The notes: a model not told the origin generated them from the sequence alone. A stretch of DNA of 64,000 nucleotides from CAVXFL01 sp963761015 (GCA_963761015.1 CAVXFL010000006.1:19448-83447); one strand, 5' to 3'; positions 17,427-27,411 are shown, numbered from the stretch's first letter. Numbers and translations are program-made.

Positions 17427-18339
17427 CCGGCGCGACGGCGGGCGGATAGATCGCGCCCCGGGCGAAGTCGGGGTCGAACACGCGGTCGGCCATCACCTGG
17501 CAGCGCCGCATCAGCCGCGGCTCGTCCGCTCCGTAATCCGCGATCGCCCGGTGCAAGGTGCAGATATCGTCCCAGATCAGCACATCGTTCTCGCGCCAGC
17601 TGTGCGCGTAACGGTATTGCGGCTGGAGCTGGTGGCGGAACAGGAAGCCGAGCGTTTCCTCGCTCTCCCGCTCGGACATGCCCTCGATGCGCACCGCGTA
17701 GCCGGGATTGGCGTAGAGTACCGTGCGGCCGCTCACCGGGTGGGTAAGGAAAATGGGCTGCGACACGGGCGGCTTCTGCCGCCGTTGCGCCTCCGAGAGC
17801 GGCGCGCGCGTGCTGCCCGGGCGGCGGCGCATCTCCTCCCAGAATTTTTCGAAATCGTGCACCGCCCGCGCCGTCGCCAGCGAGGCTTTCAACGTCGCCG
17901 GCAGCTCCTCGTAGGCGGCGTACATGTTGGCGAACTCGGTGGCGCCGAGCGCGACGCCGTCCCGTCGCGGCACCTTCACCGCATAAAGCACGTTCGCGAA
18001 CGCGATGCGCCGGCTGTAGGACATGTCGGTGTGCCAGTCCTGGCCGGCATCGGCGAGTCCGATCGGTCTCCCGTCCGCCGTCATGTTGGACAGGATCATC
18101 ACCTCCGGGTGGCCCGGCTCCTGGTAGGCATTCGCCACGTTGATCTCGAGCGCGCCGAAGCGGGCGCTGAACGCCTTCAGCGCCGCCGCGTCGATCGCCT
18201 GATCGGGGATGCGCAGCACGCCGAACTCGGCGAGCGCGCCGAGCAGGGTGGCGAATTCCGCCTCGGAAGGACCCGCGTTCAGGTCGAGCCCCTCGACCGT
18301 CGCCCCCAGGATCGCACCGGTCGGCCTGACCGCGATCAT
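17368..18339 (-). CDS. TauD/TfdA family Fe(II)/2-oxoglutarate dioxygenase
   Basis: A 323-residue oxygenase. The iron-binding facial triad is visible: His103 and Asp105 in DWHTDMSY and His263 in CTLHRAIADY, with arginines near 275-279 (EPRLMRRCQ) to bind 2-oxoglutarate. Such enzymes hydroxylate small molecules such as taurine, sulfonates or aryloxy acids; the substrate here is open. The last 20 residues (from PVRSDSRRSASG) lie in the region antisense to the lipoprotein gene and are probably a non-conserved tail. The gene stands alone and is divergent from asnB. Confidence 0.9.
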   Translation of the reverse strand: MIAVRPTGAILGATVEGLDLNAGPSEAEFATLLGALAEFGVLRIPDQAIDAAALKAFSARFGALEINVANAYQEPGHPEVMILSNMTADGRPIGLADAGQDWHTDMSYSRRIAFANVLYAVKVPRRDGVALGATEFANMYAAYEELPATLKASLATARAVHDFEKFWEEMRRRPGSTRAPLSEAQRRQKPPVSQPIFLTHPVSGRTVLYANPGYAVRIEGMSERESEETLGFLFRHQLQPQYRYAHSWRENDVLIWDDICTLHRAIADYGADEPRLMRRCQVMADRVFDPDFARGAIYPPAVAPVRSDSRRSASGNRTGTAAS

Positions 18340-18463
18340 TTTCCGCCTCCGTTTACGCCTGGGTGATCTTATAGCCTGAACGCCGATCGGGTGGACGCCG
18401 ACGCGCCGCGGCGGCTATTCGCTGGCGCGCAGGATCGGGCCGGGCGTGGCCCAGGAGTGGGCC

Positions 18464-20284
18464 ATGTGCGGCATCGCGGGCATCCTCATGCGCGACGGCG
18501 CGCCCCCGGAGCGGGGCGTGCTCGACCGGCTGGAAACGGCGCTTCGCCATCGCGGGCCCGACATGAGCGGGCGCCATGTCGACGGCGTCTGCGCCCTGCT
18601 CTCGACCCGGCTCGCCATCATCGATGTCGCCGCCGGGCGCCAGCCGCTGCCGGGGCCCGGCCGCATGGTGCTGGTCGCCAACGGCGAGATCTACAACAAC
18701 CCGGAATTGCGCGCGGAGCTGCCGGAGGTGGCGTTCCGCACCGGCTCGGACTGCGAGCCGCCGGTGCATCTCTATGCCAGGCTCGGCCTCGACTACGCCG
18801 AGCGGCTGCGCGGCATGTACGCCATCGCCATCTGGGACGCGGCGCGCGGGCGGCTGGTGCTGTCGCGCGACCCGTTCGGCATCAAGCCGCTCTATTGGGT
18901 CGAGACGCCGCGCTATTTCGCCTTCGCCTCGGAAATCCAGGCGCTGCTCGCGGCCGGGCTGGCCCGGCCCGCCGTCGATCCCGCCAAGCGCGCCGAGTTG
19001 ATGCAGCTCAAATTCACCACCGGCGCCGAAACCATCGTTCCGGGCGTGCATCGCGTGCTGCCCGGGGAAACCCTGGCGATCGAGCGCGGGCGTATCGTCG
19101 AGCGCCGCCGGCTCGCCGCCTTGCCCGAGGCCGCGCCGATCCATATCGGGCGGGACAACGCGCTCGCCGCGCTCGACATGATCCTCGCCGACAGCGTGTC
19201 GGTGCATTTGCGCTCCGACGTGCCGTACGGGCTGTTCCTCTCGGGCGGCATCGATTCCTCGGCGCTGCTCGCGCTGATGCGGCGGGAGTCCGGCCAGCGG
19301 GTGCAAGCGATCAGCATCGGCTACGCGGACACGGCGGACGCCGATGAAAGCGGCGAGGCGGCGCGCATCGCGGCGCTGGCCGGGGCGGAGTTCCAGCGCG
19401 TCGCGATGGGCGCCGGGGATTTCTGGGCGCTCGCCCCGCGCATCGCCGCCGCGATCGACGACCCGACGACCGATGCCGCCGTATTGCCCACCTGGATGCT
19501 CGGCCGGGCGGCGCGCGCGGCGGGGCTGAAGGTGACGTTGTGCGGCGAGGGCGCGGACGAGCTGTTCGGCGGCTACAGCCGCTATCGCCGCGGCCGCGCG
19601 CCCTGGCGCTGGCTGCAACGTCCGGCCCGCTCGCGCGGCGTGTTCGATGCGTTTCCGGACATGCGCGCGGCACTCGGCGACTGGCGCGGCGGATTGGCCG
19701 AGGCCGAGGCGCGCGGCGGTTCGCCGGCGTGGACATCGGTGCAGCGCTTGCAGGCGATCGACTGCCGCGAATGGCTGTCCAACGATTTGCTGGGGAAACT
19801 CGACCGTTCGCTGATGGCGCACGGCGTCGAGGGCCGCACCCCGTTCGTCGATCCGGTCGTGGCGGCCTTCGCGTTCCGCCTGCCCGACCGGCTGAAGATC
19901 GGCCCGCGATTGGGCAAGGTGTTGTTGCGCGAGTGGCTGCACCGCGCCCTACCGGGCGCCGGCGCTTATGCGAGGAAGCGGGGCTTCAATCCGCCCGTGG
20001 GCGCCTGGATGGCGGCGCGGCGGGAGGAACTGGCCGATCTGGTAAGCCGCCAGCCCGGCGTTGCGGAAATGGCGCCGCAAGAGGCAGTGCGCGCCGTCTT
20101 CGCCGACCCCGCGAAGCACGCCCAGGCGGCGTGGAGTCTGCTGTTCTACGCGCTCTGGCACAGCCGCCACGTTCTCGGCCGGCCCTGCGATGGCGCGATC
20201 GGCGAGGTGCTGGCGGAGGCGGCCAAGGGCGATCGGAAATCTGTCGCCAAGCCGCGCGAACGAGCGCTAAGCCCGCACACATAG
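18464..20284 (+). CDS. asnB: asparagine synthetase B (glutamine-hydrolysing)
   Basis: The start at 18464 gives MCGIAGILMRDG, placing the amidotransferase nucleophile at Cys2; an ATG six codons earlier would mask it, so the later one is chosen. The 606-residue protein has a class II glutaminase domain (about 1-190) and an asparagine synthase domain whose PP-loop ATP site is LFLSGGIDSSALLAL (about 247-261). It makes asparagine, or amidates another carboxylate as some AsnB paralogues do. A GDDPTTD-like loop (IDDPTTDAAVLPTW) and CGEGADELFGGYSRY support the assignment. No sugar or peptide biosynthesis partners are next to it. Confidence 0.92.
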   Translation: MCGIAGILMRDGAPPERGVLDRLETALRHRGPDMSGRHVDGVCALLSTRLAIIDVAAGRQPLPGPGRMVLVANGEIYNNPELRAELPEVAFRTGSDCEPPVHLYARLGLDYAERLRGMYAIAIWDAARGRLVLSRDPFGIKPLYWVETPRYFAFASEIQALLAAGLARPAVDPAKRAELMQLKFTTGAETIVPGVHRVLPGETLAIERGRIVERRRLAALPEAAPIHIGRDNALAALDMILADSVSVHLRSDVPYGLFLSGGIDSSALLALMRRESGQRVQAISIGYADTADADESGEAARIAALAGAEFQRVAMGAGDFWALAPRIAAAIDDPTTDAAVLPTWMLGRAARAAGLKVTLCGEGADELFGGYSRYRRGRAPWRWLQRPARSRGVFDAFPDMRAALGDWRGGLAEAEARGGSPAWTSVQRLQAIDCREWLSNDLLGKLDRSLMAHGVEGRTPFVDPVVAAFAFRLPDRLKIGPRLGKVLLREWLHRALPGAGAYARKRGFNPPVGAWMAARREELADLVSRQPGVAEMAPQEAVRAVFADPAKHAQAAWSLLFYALWHSRHVLGRPCDGAIGEVLAEAAKGDRKSVAKPRERALSPHT

Positions 20285-20368
20285 GCCCGCTTCGCCGCCT
20301 GTATGTGGTCCGCTGTAACGGGGTTTCCCCGTGCAGTTGTCGCGTCCGGAGACCTTGAAAAACCGCTT

Positions 20369-20464
20369 TCCCGGCGGAAGCCGGGACCCATCGTGGGACG
20401 GAACGATCGGCGAAAGCGCGCACGGCCGGTGCGTCAGCACAATGGATACCGGCTTTCGCCGGTA
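20369..20464. repeat. two short REP hairpins after asnB
   Basis: TCCCGGC-GGAA-GCCGGGA (20369-20386) and TACCGGC-TTTC-GCCGGTA (20447-20464) are perfect 7-bp stems with 4-base loops, in opposite orientation about 80 bp apart. Related copies occur after ilvD (27345-27368), near 33805-33824 and near 58563-58583, so this is a dispersed family. The 20285-20534 gap holds nothing else. Confidence 0.75.
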
Positions 20465-20534
20465 AAGCGAGCGTACAAATGGCTTTTGTGAAAAAATGCC
20501 ACGGTAGCATATATTTCGGCGAAGATGGGGTCCG

Positions 20535-22535
20535 ATGCCGATGCTCGAAGCGGCTTGTGCCGCAAAGCTCTGCTCGCTGGTGTTCACGGTGCTGGCCGCT
20601 GGGTCGAAGGCGTTCGACTTCGAGTTTGCCTCCCAGCTGTTCGAGGCCGGCGACCGGAGCGGCGAGTTCGCGCACGCCTTCGGCGAGTCGCACCGCGATG
20701 CGGTCAGGCGAGCGCTCTCCCGGTTGCAGAAGTCCGTGAATCGCGAGGTGGAACTGGAGTTCGGGTCCGACCGAACCGGCGAGCGAGCCTCCGCCGAATT
20801 CTCCGCCGCCCTGAACGCGGTCCTGCCGAAGTGCCTGCCCACGAAGATCAGCATTGCCGAGGCGAATCTCGACTCATCGCGGATCGCGGACCTCGTTCTG
20901 GACAACGCAGCCGCGGCGGATTCGAGGTTCGGGAAGGATCAGTTCGGCGGCAAGCTGCTGCGCCGCCTGATCGCGACGACTTACGAGGAACTCAAGCTCG
21001 ATCCCGCCTTCGCCGATTTGATCAACCTCTCCGTGCAAGAAGTCCTGCTGCGGCGGACGGCGGAGCAGGAAAAGCTGCGCGACATCGTCGATCGGCTCAC
21101 CCGCGACCTGTCGCTGACCCAGGCCGAGAAAACCGCGCTGGCCGCCGATCTCGCCCGCATCAAGGCGGAGCGGAACGGCACGGTGGAATTGGTCGCTGGC
21201 TTCCTGGCGACGGTAGTCGGCCGGCACGTGCCGCCGGAACAGTTCTCGGCCACGCTGTTCCGCATCGCAGTCGAGTGGAAGACCGCCGGCGAGCGGATCG
21301 ACGCGCTCTCGGTCTCGCGCAATCTCTCGCCGCGACTGGCGGCGCTGAAGGCCGAAGCGCAGGCGGCGCACTTGGCGGGCCATCTGGACGAGGCGAATGC
21401 GGCGCTGGCGGAAATCGACCGCATCGAGACCGAGGCGCTGGACCGGCTGGAAGCCCACGAGCGGGAAGTCCAGGAGGAGGTCCGGCTCCGGCGCACCGGC
21501 ATCGCCGCGACGAGGGTTGCGCAGGCGGCCAATGCCCGCGCGCGTTTGGCCTACCGCGAGGCCGCCGAGCACTGGCGCGCGGCGGCGCGGGCGATCGCTC
21601 CAGTCGATGCGAGGGACGAGTGGGGCTACATCCTCAACGGCGCCGTTGCTCTGTGGGACCTCGGCCGCGAGTTCGGCGACAACACCGCGCTCGTCGACGC
21701 CATCGAGCTCTACCGCGACGAAGCTCTGCCCCGCGCCCCGCGCGAGCGCGTGCCGCTCGACTGGGCGGGGACGCAGAACAACCTCGGCACCGCGCTCGAG
21801 ACCCTCGGCGCGCGCGAGAGCGGCACGGCGCGGCTGGAACAGGCGGTCGCCGCCTACCGCGCCGCGCTCCAGGAATACACCCGCGAGCGCGTGCCGCTCG
21901 ACTGGGCGGCGACGCAGAACAACCTCGGCAACGCGCTTGCGATGCTGGGCGAGCGGGAGAGCGGCACGGCGCGGCTGGAACAGGCGGTCGCCGCCTACCG
22001 CGAGGCGCTGAAGGAACGCACCCGCGAGCGCGTGCCGCTCGACTGGGCGACGACCCAGAACAACCTCGGCACCGCGCTTTCGAGGCTGGGCGAGCGCGAG
22101 AGCGGCACGGCGCGGCTGGAACAGGCGGTCGCCGCCTACCGCGCCGCGCTCCAGGAACGCACCCGCGAGCGCGTGCCGCTCGACTGGGCGGCGACGCAGA
22201 ACAACCTCGGCGCCGCGCTTGCGACACTCGGCGAGCGCGAGAGCGGCACGGCGCAGCTGGAACAGGCGGTCGCCGCCTACCGCGAGGCGCTGAAGGAATA
22301 CACCCGCGAGCGCGTGCCGCTCAACTGGGCGCAGACCCAGAACAACCTCGGCGGTGCGCTCTTCAGGATGGGCGAGCGCGAGAGCGGCACGGCGCGGCTG
22401 GAGCAGGCGGTCGCCGCCTACCGCGCCGCGCTGGAGGTGTTTACCGCGGCGGGCGCGGATTATTACGTGACGCACACCAAGGCCAATCGGGAGCGCGCGC
22501 TCGCGCTGCTCGATGCGCGGCGGCAGCAGCGCTGA
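20535..22535 (+). CDS. tetratricopeptide-repeat protein with coiled-coil N-terminus
   Basis: A 666-residue protein without a signal peptide or membrane segment. Residues 1-190 are a helical region I cannot assign; 180-350 are strongly coiled-coil (RTAEQEKLRDIVDRLTRDL; EALDRLEAHEREVQEEVRLR). From about 400 to 635 there are five tandem 47-residue TPR-type units with the core TQNNLGxALxxLGERESG TARLEQAVAAYR, nearly identical to each other. TPR arrays bind partner proteins; in related bacterial proteins they accompany NTPase or protease modules, none of which is present here. The gene is isolated, preceded by REP hairpins and followed by the convergent radical SAM gene. Confidence 0.82.
   Translation: MPMLEAACAAKLCSLVFTVLAAGSKAFDFEFASQLFEAGDRSGEFAHAFGESHRDAVRRALSRLQKSVNREVELEFGSDRTGERASAEFSAALNAVLPKCLPTKISIAEANLDSSRIADLVLDNAAAADSRFGKDQFGGKLLRRLIATTYEELKLDPAFADLINLSVQEVLLRRTAEQEKLRDIVDRLTRDLSLTQAEKTALAADLARIKAERNGTVELVAGFLATVVGRHVPPEQFSATLFRIAVEWKTAGERIDALSVSRNLSPRLAALKAEAQAAHLAGHLDEANAALAEIDRIETEALDRLEAHEREVQEEVRLRRTGIAATRVAQAANARARLAYREAAEHWRAAARAIAPVDARDEWGYILNGAVALWDLGREFGDNTALVDAIELYRDEALPRAPRERVPLDWAGTQNNLGTALETLGARESGTARLEQAVAAYRAALQEYTRERVPLDWAATQNNLGNALAMLGERESGTARLEQAVAAYREALKERTRERVPLDWATTQNNLGTALSRLGERESGTARLEQAVAAYRAALQERTRERVPLDWAATQNNLGAALATLGERESGTAQLEQAVAAYREALKEYTRERVPLNWAQTQNNLGGALFRMGERESGTARLEQAVAAYRAALEVFTAAGADYYVTHTKANRERALALLDARRQQR
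21742..22446 (+). repeat. five 141-bp tandem repeats within the TPR gene
   Basis: The marker GTGCCGCTCGACTGGGC recurs at 21750, 21891, 22032 and 22173, and as GTGCCGCTCAACTGGGC at 22314, an exact 141-bp period (47 codons). Units are nearly identical at DNA level, indicating recent duplication or gene conversion. Array size may be variable or collapsed in assembly. Confidence 0.9.
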
Positions 22536-22625
22536 TACCGCCGAGCGCGAGCACCGACTCCCTTTCGTCGTTCCCGCGAAACCTGTCCCGGACCACGATC
22601 CGGGAGCGGCCGATCCAGCGGCCGA

Positions 22626-24430
22626 TCAGCCGGCGGGGGACAGCAGCCCGACCTTGCGCGCGCGCTCGACGGCGTCGCGGGCCGCCTGGTTCTGCGTGAA
22701 CAGGTCGAGGTGCTCGGTGTCCTCGTCCGTCACCGGCAGCAGCGCGGGGTCGGTGTAGGCGAGGCCGTTCGGGTCCGCTGCGACGCGGCGGCGGATGCGG
22801 TCGAGGCGCCAGACGTGGCGCGCGAACCGCGCGTGCTTCACCAGAAGCGCCGCCGCCAGCCGCGGATAGAAGCGCCACACCGGCTCCAGCCCAAGCGCGG
22901 GGCGGCGCTCGTGGCGGCTCTTCAGGCGCAGAATGCCGCCCTGCAGCGGATGCACGTTCTCGATCGGAAACGAACTCGAGAACCAGAGCAGGATCACCAT
23001 CAGGCTGCGCAGGTTGATGCCGCAGACGCGGGCGCGGCGCAGGATCGTCGCCATGTGCGCGGGCGTGTAGTAGCGCGTCCAGGCCTCGGCGGCGACCCGC
23101 TCCCATTCCGCCTGCGTCATCCTCGGATGCGCGGTGACCGGGTGCTCCAGATCGTACTTGTTCAGGTCGGGGTCCATGGCGACGCCCTTGGTCCAGAGCA
23201 CCTTGTGGTCCTCCGATCCGGGCAGCGGCGTCAGCACGAAGAACTCCAGAATATCGAGCGGCAGCTCCTTCTGGATGATCGCGATATCGCGCCGCACCGA
23301 TTCCGGCGTGTCGAACGGAAAGCCGACGATGTAGCCGGCGAAGGTGAAGATGCCGGCTGCCTTCCAGGCCAGCAGCATCTTGCGGTATTCGGTGATCTTG
23401 TTCTGCCGCTTCTTCGCCGCCAGCAGGTTGTCCGGGTTGATGTTCTCCAGGCCGATGAAGATGCGCGTGACGCCGGCGCGCTTCGCCTTGGCGATGAAGT
23501 TCGGGATGCGGTGGCACATCGTGTCCACCTGGATCATGAAGCGCACGTCCATGCCGTGCTGCTCGCGCAGCTCGATGATGCGGTCGAAGATCGGTTCCCA
23601 ATCCTTGTTGCGCGCGAAATTGTCGTCGGTGATGAAATAGCGCGCGACACCCTGCGCCCAATTGCGGCGGATGATCTGTTCCACGTCGTCCGGGTCGCGG
23701 CGGCGCGACTTGCGGCCCTGCACGTTGATGATGGTGCAGAACGAGCACTGGAACGGACAGCCGCGCCCGGCGTCGAAACTGGTCATGGTGCCGACGGTGC
23801 GGCGAACAAACTCCTTGCGGCAGGAACGGCGTCATCGCGCCCTGCAGCGCCGGCAGGTCGTCGACGAAGTTGTAGATCGGCTTGCAGATTGTTGGCCGCA
23901 GCGTCGCGCAGCACCGCGTCCAGGCGGCCCTCGGCCTCGCCGGCGAACAGCGAGATGCCGAGATCGAGCGCCTCCTGCAAGTCGGGCTGCACACCCGGTA
24001 GCATGGCGAGCACGCCGGAGACGTGGAAGCCGCCGATCATCACCGGCACGCCGGCCGCGCGCAGTTCGCGGGCGATGTCGAGCGCGCGCGGATACTGGTT
24101 GGATTGCACGCCGACCAGCCCGACCAGCCCGGCATTGCCGCAGTCGCGGAACCGCGCGACGATGTCGCCGACGCGAACGCGCGTGTTCGTTTCGTCGATC
24201 GCGGTGGCGGTGATCTCCACATCCGGTCCGAGCACACGCCGCTCGGCCGCGTCCAACGCCAGCGCGTAGACGCTCGCCAGCGAATTCGACGGCATGGTCG
24301 AGCGCCACCAGCGGATCACGTAGCCGTCGTCGTCATAGTGCGACGGCTTGATCAGGACGACCGGGAATTGCCGCGCGGCCGTCTCCCGCCCGGGGGCCAG
24401 GGTCCGACGCGACACGCTGGCAGCGCTCAT
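22626..24430 (-). CDS. B12-binding radical SAM protein (copy 2, two frameshifts)
   Basis: This is a paralogue of the 10.7-12.5 kb gene and has the same plan: B12-binding domain (VVLIKPSHYDDDGYVIRWW at the start), radical SAM motif GRGCPFQCSFC and a long C-terminal region ending VGLLSPAG. Two indels, near 23890 (within AAANNLQ) and near 23813 (CAAGGAG), move the frame twice; the bridging piece reads KPIYNFVDDLPALQGAM in the third frame. Every frame aligns with copy 1, so this is one gene. The start at 24430 (MSAASVSRR) is preferred, with an alternative at 24484. The substrate is unknown. It reads toward the TPR gene and follows the patatin gene. Confidence 0.8.
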
Positions 24431-24503
24431 GGCGACCGATTCCGTTGCCTGCCGGTTCTCTGCCACATAACGGGCGGGGAACATAGGATGCGGGCGGCGG
24501 CCC

Positions 24504-25508
24504 TCACCTGGCCGGCGACACCGAAGCGGGCGGGACGGAGCCGGGGCGCGGCCATTCGGAACGGTGGTCGAAGAACCACTCGGCCCGCTCCTCGCCGTTA
24601 CGCAGCAGGCGCTCGATCAAGTCCTCGCTGCGGTCGAGCTTGGAGGGGTAATCGAGGTCGCGGATGCCGAGCTCGACCACGCGAACGCCGATCGGCTGGT
24701 ATTTTTTCGCCAGCGAGCCGTGTTTTTGCAGCAACTCGTTCATCTTGCCGATGAAGAACAGCTCCTGCCCGAGCGAGAGATTGCCGGCCAGCTCGTTCCG
24801 CCGGTCGGCGATCTCGGCGACGGTGCGCGGCTCGGTATGCCGCTGCTGCGGGTTGATCTGCACGACCCAGATCTGGTCCGGCTTCGGCGCGAGGTCGGTG
24901 AACTCCCGCACCGGCGGGTTGGTCGCGAACAAGCCGTCCCAATACAGCCGGCCGCCCTCGCGCACCGCGCGGAACAGCGTCGGCAGCGCGGCGGAGGCGA
25001 TCAGGTCGTCCTCGCGCAGGGTCTCGCCGTGAAAGACGATGCGCTCGCCGGCGAGGATGTCGGTGGCCCCGATCAAGAGCTTGGGCCGGGCGCGCCGCTC
25101 GGGGTCGGCCGGCAGCCGCGCCAGCCCGAGATGCGCCCGCAGCAGGGCGCGCAATCGCGGTTCGGCGGTGGGCTCGTAGGCGTACGGGCTGACCTCGGCC
25201 GTCACCGGCAGACGCGCCAGCGAGACGGCCCAGAAATTGGCGGCGGCATCGAGGATGTCGCGCACCTCCAGATCGCGCCAGAACCGCGTCAGCCGTTCGC
25301 CGGCATCGCCGTGCTGGGGTGCGATCAGGCCGGCCCAGGCCAGCGCGGCGCACATGGCGCCCCCGGACGTGCCGCTCAACCCGACCAGCTCGAACCGCCC
25401 GCGCATCTCCGGGCCGAGCAGCCGGCGCAGCACACCGGCGGCAAAGGCGGCGTGGCTGCCGCCGCCCTGGCAGGCGATCGCGACTTTCGGGGGGTCGGGC
25501 ATGCTCAT
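24504..25508 (-). CDS. patatin-like phospholipase family protein
   Basis: A 334-residue cytosolic-type lipid acyl hydrolase. The oxyanion-hole GGGSHAAFAAGVL (about 15-27) and the nucleophile elbow GLSGTSGGAM (Ser about 47) are present, and the catalytic Asp is in YWDGLFATNPPV (about 200). This Ser-Asp dyad is complete. The C-terminal 120 residues contain NLSLGQELFFIGKMNELLQ and fit other proteobacterial patatins of unknown lipid substrate. It lies just upstream of the second radical SAM gene on the same strand (74 bp gap to its start), so the two may form an operon. Confidence 0.9.
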   Translation of the reverse strand: MSMPDPPKVAIACQGGGSHAAFAAGVLRRLLGPEMRGRFELVGLSGTSGGAMCAALAWAGLIAPQHGDAGERLTRFWRDLEVRDILDAAANFWAVSLARLPVTAEVSPYAYEPTAEPRLRALLRAHLGLARLPADPERRARPKLLIGATDILAGERIVFHGETLREDDLIASAALPTLFRAVREGGRLYWDGLFATNPPVREFTDLAPKPDQIWVVQINPQQRHTEPRTVAEIADRRNELAGNLSLGQELFFIGKMNELLQKHGSLAKKYQPIGVRVVELGIRDLDYPSKLDRSEDLIERLLRNGEERAEWFFDHRSEWPRPGSVPPASVSPAR

Positions 25509-25614
25509 CCGCTACGGTTGTGCCGGACCCGGTGCGGTGCCGTCCAGCGGCAGCCGCGCTTGTCAAACCGGCGGTGCGCGCTAGGGTCCGGCCGAAGATC
25601 CGAGGGGGGATGCC

Positions 25615-27339
25615 ATGCTGCAAAAACGCTGGGACAAGTCGCGGCTGCCGTCGCGGCACGTGACCGTGGGGCCGGACCGGGCGCCGCACCGCAGCTACTA
25701 CTACGCGATGGGGCTCTCCGAGGACGAGATCGACCAGCCCTTCGTCGGCGTCGCCACCTGCTGGAACGAGGCCGCGCCCTGCAACATCGCGCTCTCGCGC
25801 CAGGCGCAGTCGGTGAAGCGCGGGGTGGCCGAGGCCGGCGGCACGCCGCGCGAGTTCACCACCATCACCGTCACCGACGGCATCGCCATGGGCCACCAGG
25901 GGATGAAATCCTCGCTGGTTTCGCGCGAGGTCATCGCGGATTCCGTCGAACTCACGGTGCGCGGGCATTGCTACGACGCGCTGGTCGGGCTCGCCGGCTG
26001 CGACAAGTCGTTGCCCGGGATGATGATGGCCATGCTGCGGCTGAACGTCCCGAGCGTGTTCATGTACGGCGGCTCGATCCTGCCCGGCCGGTTCCAGAAC
26101 CGCGACGTGACCGTGGTCGACGTGTTCGAGGCGGTCGGCCAGCACGCCGCCGGCAAGATGAGCGACGCCGAGCTGCACGAATTGGAATGCGTGGCCTGTC
26201 CCTCGGCCGGCGCCTGCGGCGGGCAGTTCACCGCGAACACGATGGCGATGGTGAGCGAGGCGATCGGGCTGGCGCTCCCCGGCTCGGCCGGCGCGCCGGC
26301 GCCCTACGAGGACCGCGACCGCTATGCCGTGGAATCCGGCCGCGCGGCGATGGCGCTGGTCGAGAGCGGGTTGCGCCCGCGCGACATCGTCACCCGCCGG
26401 GCGTTGGAGAACGCCGCGGTGCTGGTGGGCGCCACCGGCGGCTCGACCAACGCCGGCCTCCACTTGCCGGCGATGGCGCACGAGGCCGGCATCCGCTTCA
26501 CGCTCGACGACGTGGTCGAGATCATGCGCCGCACCCCGTATATCGCCGACCTGAAGCCGGGCGGGAAATACGTGGCGCTGGACGTGCACCGGGTCGGCGG
26601 CATTCCGGTCGTGCTGAAGGCGCTGCTCGACGCCGGATTGCTGCACGGCGACTGCGTCACGGTCACCGGCAAGACGCTCGCCGAGAACCTGCAGGACGTG
26701 GTGTTCCCGCAGGATCAGGACGTGGTCTATCCGGTCAGCCGCGCGCTCTCGCCGACCGGGGGCGTGGTCGGGCTGAAGGGCAACCTCGCGCCGGATGGCG
26801 GCATCGTGAAGGTCGCCGGGATGAAGAACCGGCGGTTCGAGGGCACCGCGCTTTGCTTCGATTCCGAGGAGGAGGCGTTCCGCGCCGTGCAGGCGCGCGC
26901 CTACAAGGCGGGCGACGTGATCGTCATCCGCTACGAGGGGCCGAAGGGCGGCCCGGGGATGCGCGAGATGCTGTCCACCACCAGCGCGATCTACGGCCAG
27001 GGCATGGGCGAGGACGTCGCGCTGATCACCGACGGACGCTTCTCCGGCGCCACGCGCGGCTTCTGCGTCGGCCATGTCGGGCCGGAGGCGGCGGTGGGCG
27101 GGCCGATCGCGCTGGTGCGCAACGGCGACCGCATCGTGATCGACGCGGATGCCGGCCGTATCGACGTGCTGCTCTCCGAGCAGGAACTGGCGGCGCGCCG
27201 CGCGGAATGGAAGCCGCGCAAGACCGACTACAACAGCGGCGCGCTGTGGAAATACGCGCAACTGGTGGGCCCGGCCCATCTGGGCGCCCTGACCCATCCC
27301 GGCGCCGAGGCGGAAACCCACTGCTACGCGGATATATAG
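25615..27339 (+). CDS. ilvD: dihydroxy-acid dehydratase
   Basis: A 574-residue IlvD/Edd family dehydratase that makes the 2-oxo acid precursors of valine, leucine and isoleucine. Iron-sulfur cysteines are Cys49 in VATCWNE, Cys129 in LAGCDKSLPG and Cys201 in GACGGQFTANTM; Lys131 after the second cysteine is the usual carbamylated metal ligand. The C-terminal YEGPKGGPGMREML signature is intact. Length is normal for the Fe-S branch; sugar-acid dehydratases of the same family cannot be excluded from sequence alone, but the motif set favours IlvD. A hairpin follows the stop at once. Confidence 0.93.
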   Translation: MLQKRWDKSRLPSRHVTVGPDRAPHRSYYYAMGLSEDEIDQPFVGVATCWNEAAPCNIALSRQAQSVKRGVAEAGGTPREFTTITVTDGIAMGHQGMKSSLVSREVIADSVELTVRGHCYDALVGLAGCDKSLPGMMMAMLRLNVPSVFMYGGSILPGRFQNRDVTVVDVFEAVGQHAAGKMSDAELHELECVACPSAGACGGQFTANTMAMVSEAIGLALPGSAGAPAPYEDRDRYAVESGRAAMALVESGLRPRDIVTRRALENAAVLVGATGGSTNAGLHLPAMAHEAGIRFTLDDVVEIMRRTPYIADLKPGGKYVALDVHRVGGIPVVLKALLDAGLLHGDCVTVTGKTLAENLQDVVFPQDQDVVYPVSRALSPTGGVVGLKGNLAPDGGIVKVAGMKNRRFEGTALCFDSEEEAFRAVQARAYKAGDVIVIRYEGPKGGPGMREMLSTTSAIYGQGMGEDVALITDGRFSGATRGFCVGHVGPEAAVGGPIALVRNGDRIVIDADAGRIDVLLSEQELAARRAEWKPRKTDYNSGALWKYAQLVGPAHLGALTHPGAEAETHCYADI

Positions 27340-27344
27340 GGCAA

Positions 27345-27368
27345 TCACCCCGGCGAAAGCCGGGGTGA
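27345..27368 (+). terminator. hairpin right after the ilvD stop
   Basis: TCACCCCGGC-GAAA-GCCGGGGTGA is a perfect 10-bp stem with a GAAA tetraloop, six bases after the ilvD stop codon. There is no T-run, so it may stop transcription weakly, protect the 3' end of the message, or simply be a member of the dispersed REP family seen elsewhere in the window. Confidence 0.6.
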
Positions 27369-27411
27369 TACCAGACGAGCAAGGTCCGCCCTGGACCGAA
27401 AGGCAAATCGG

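Noticed and set aside
21742..22446. Possible CRISPR-like regular repeats
   Set aside because: Units are contiguous coding TPR repeats without spacers.
20874..22475. A repetitive minus-strand frame opposite the TPR gene
   Set aside because: It merely mirrors the 141-bp repeats.
24564..27368. 934- and 985-codon frames over the patatin and ilvD genes
   Set aside because: They are out-of-frame readings of the two real genes.
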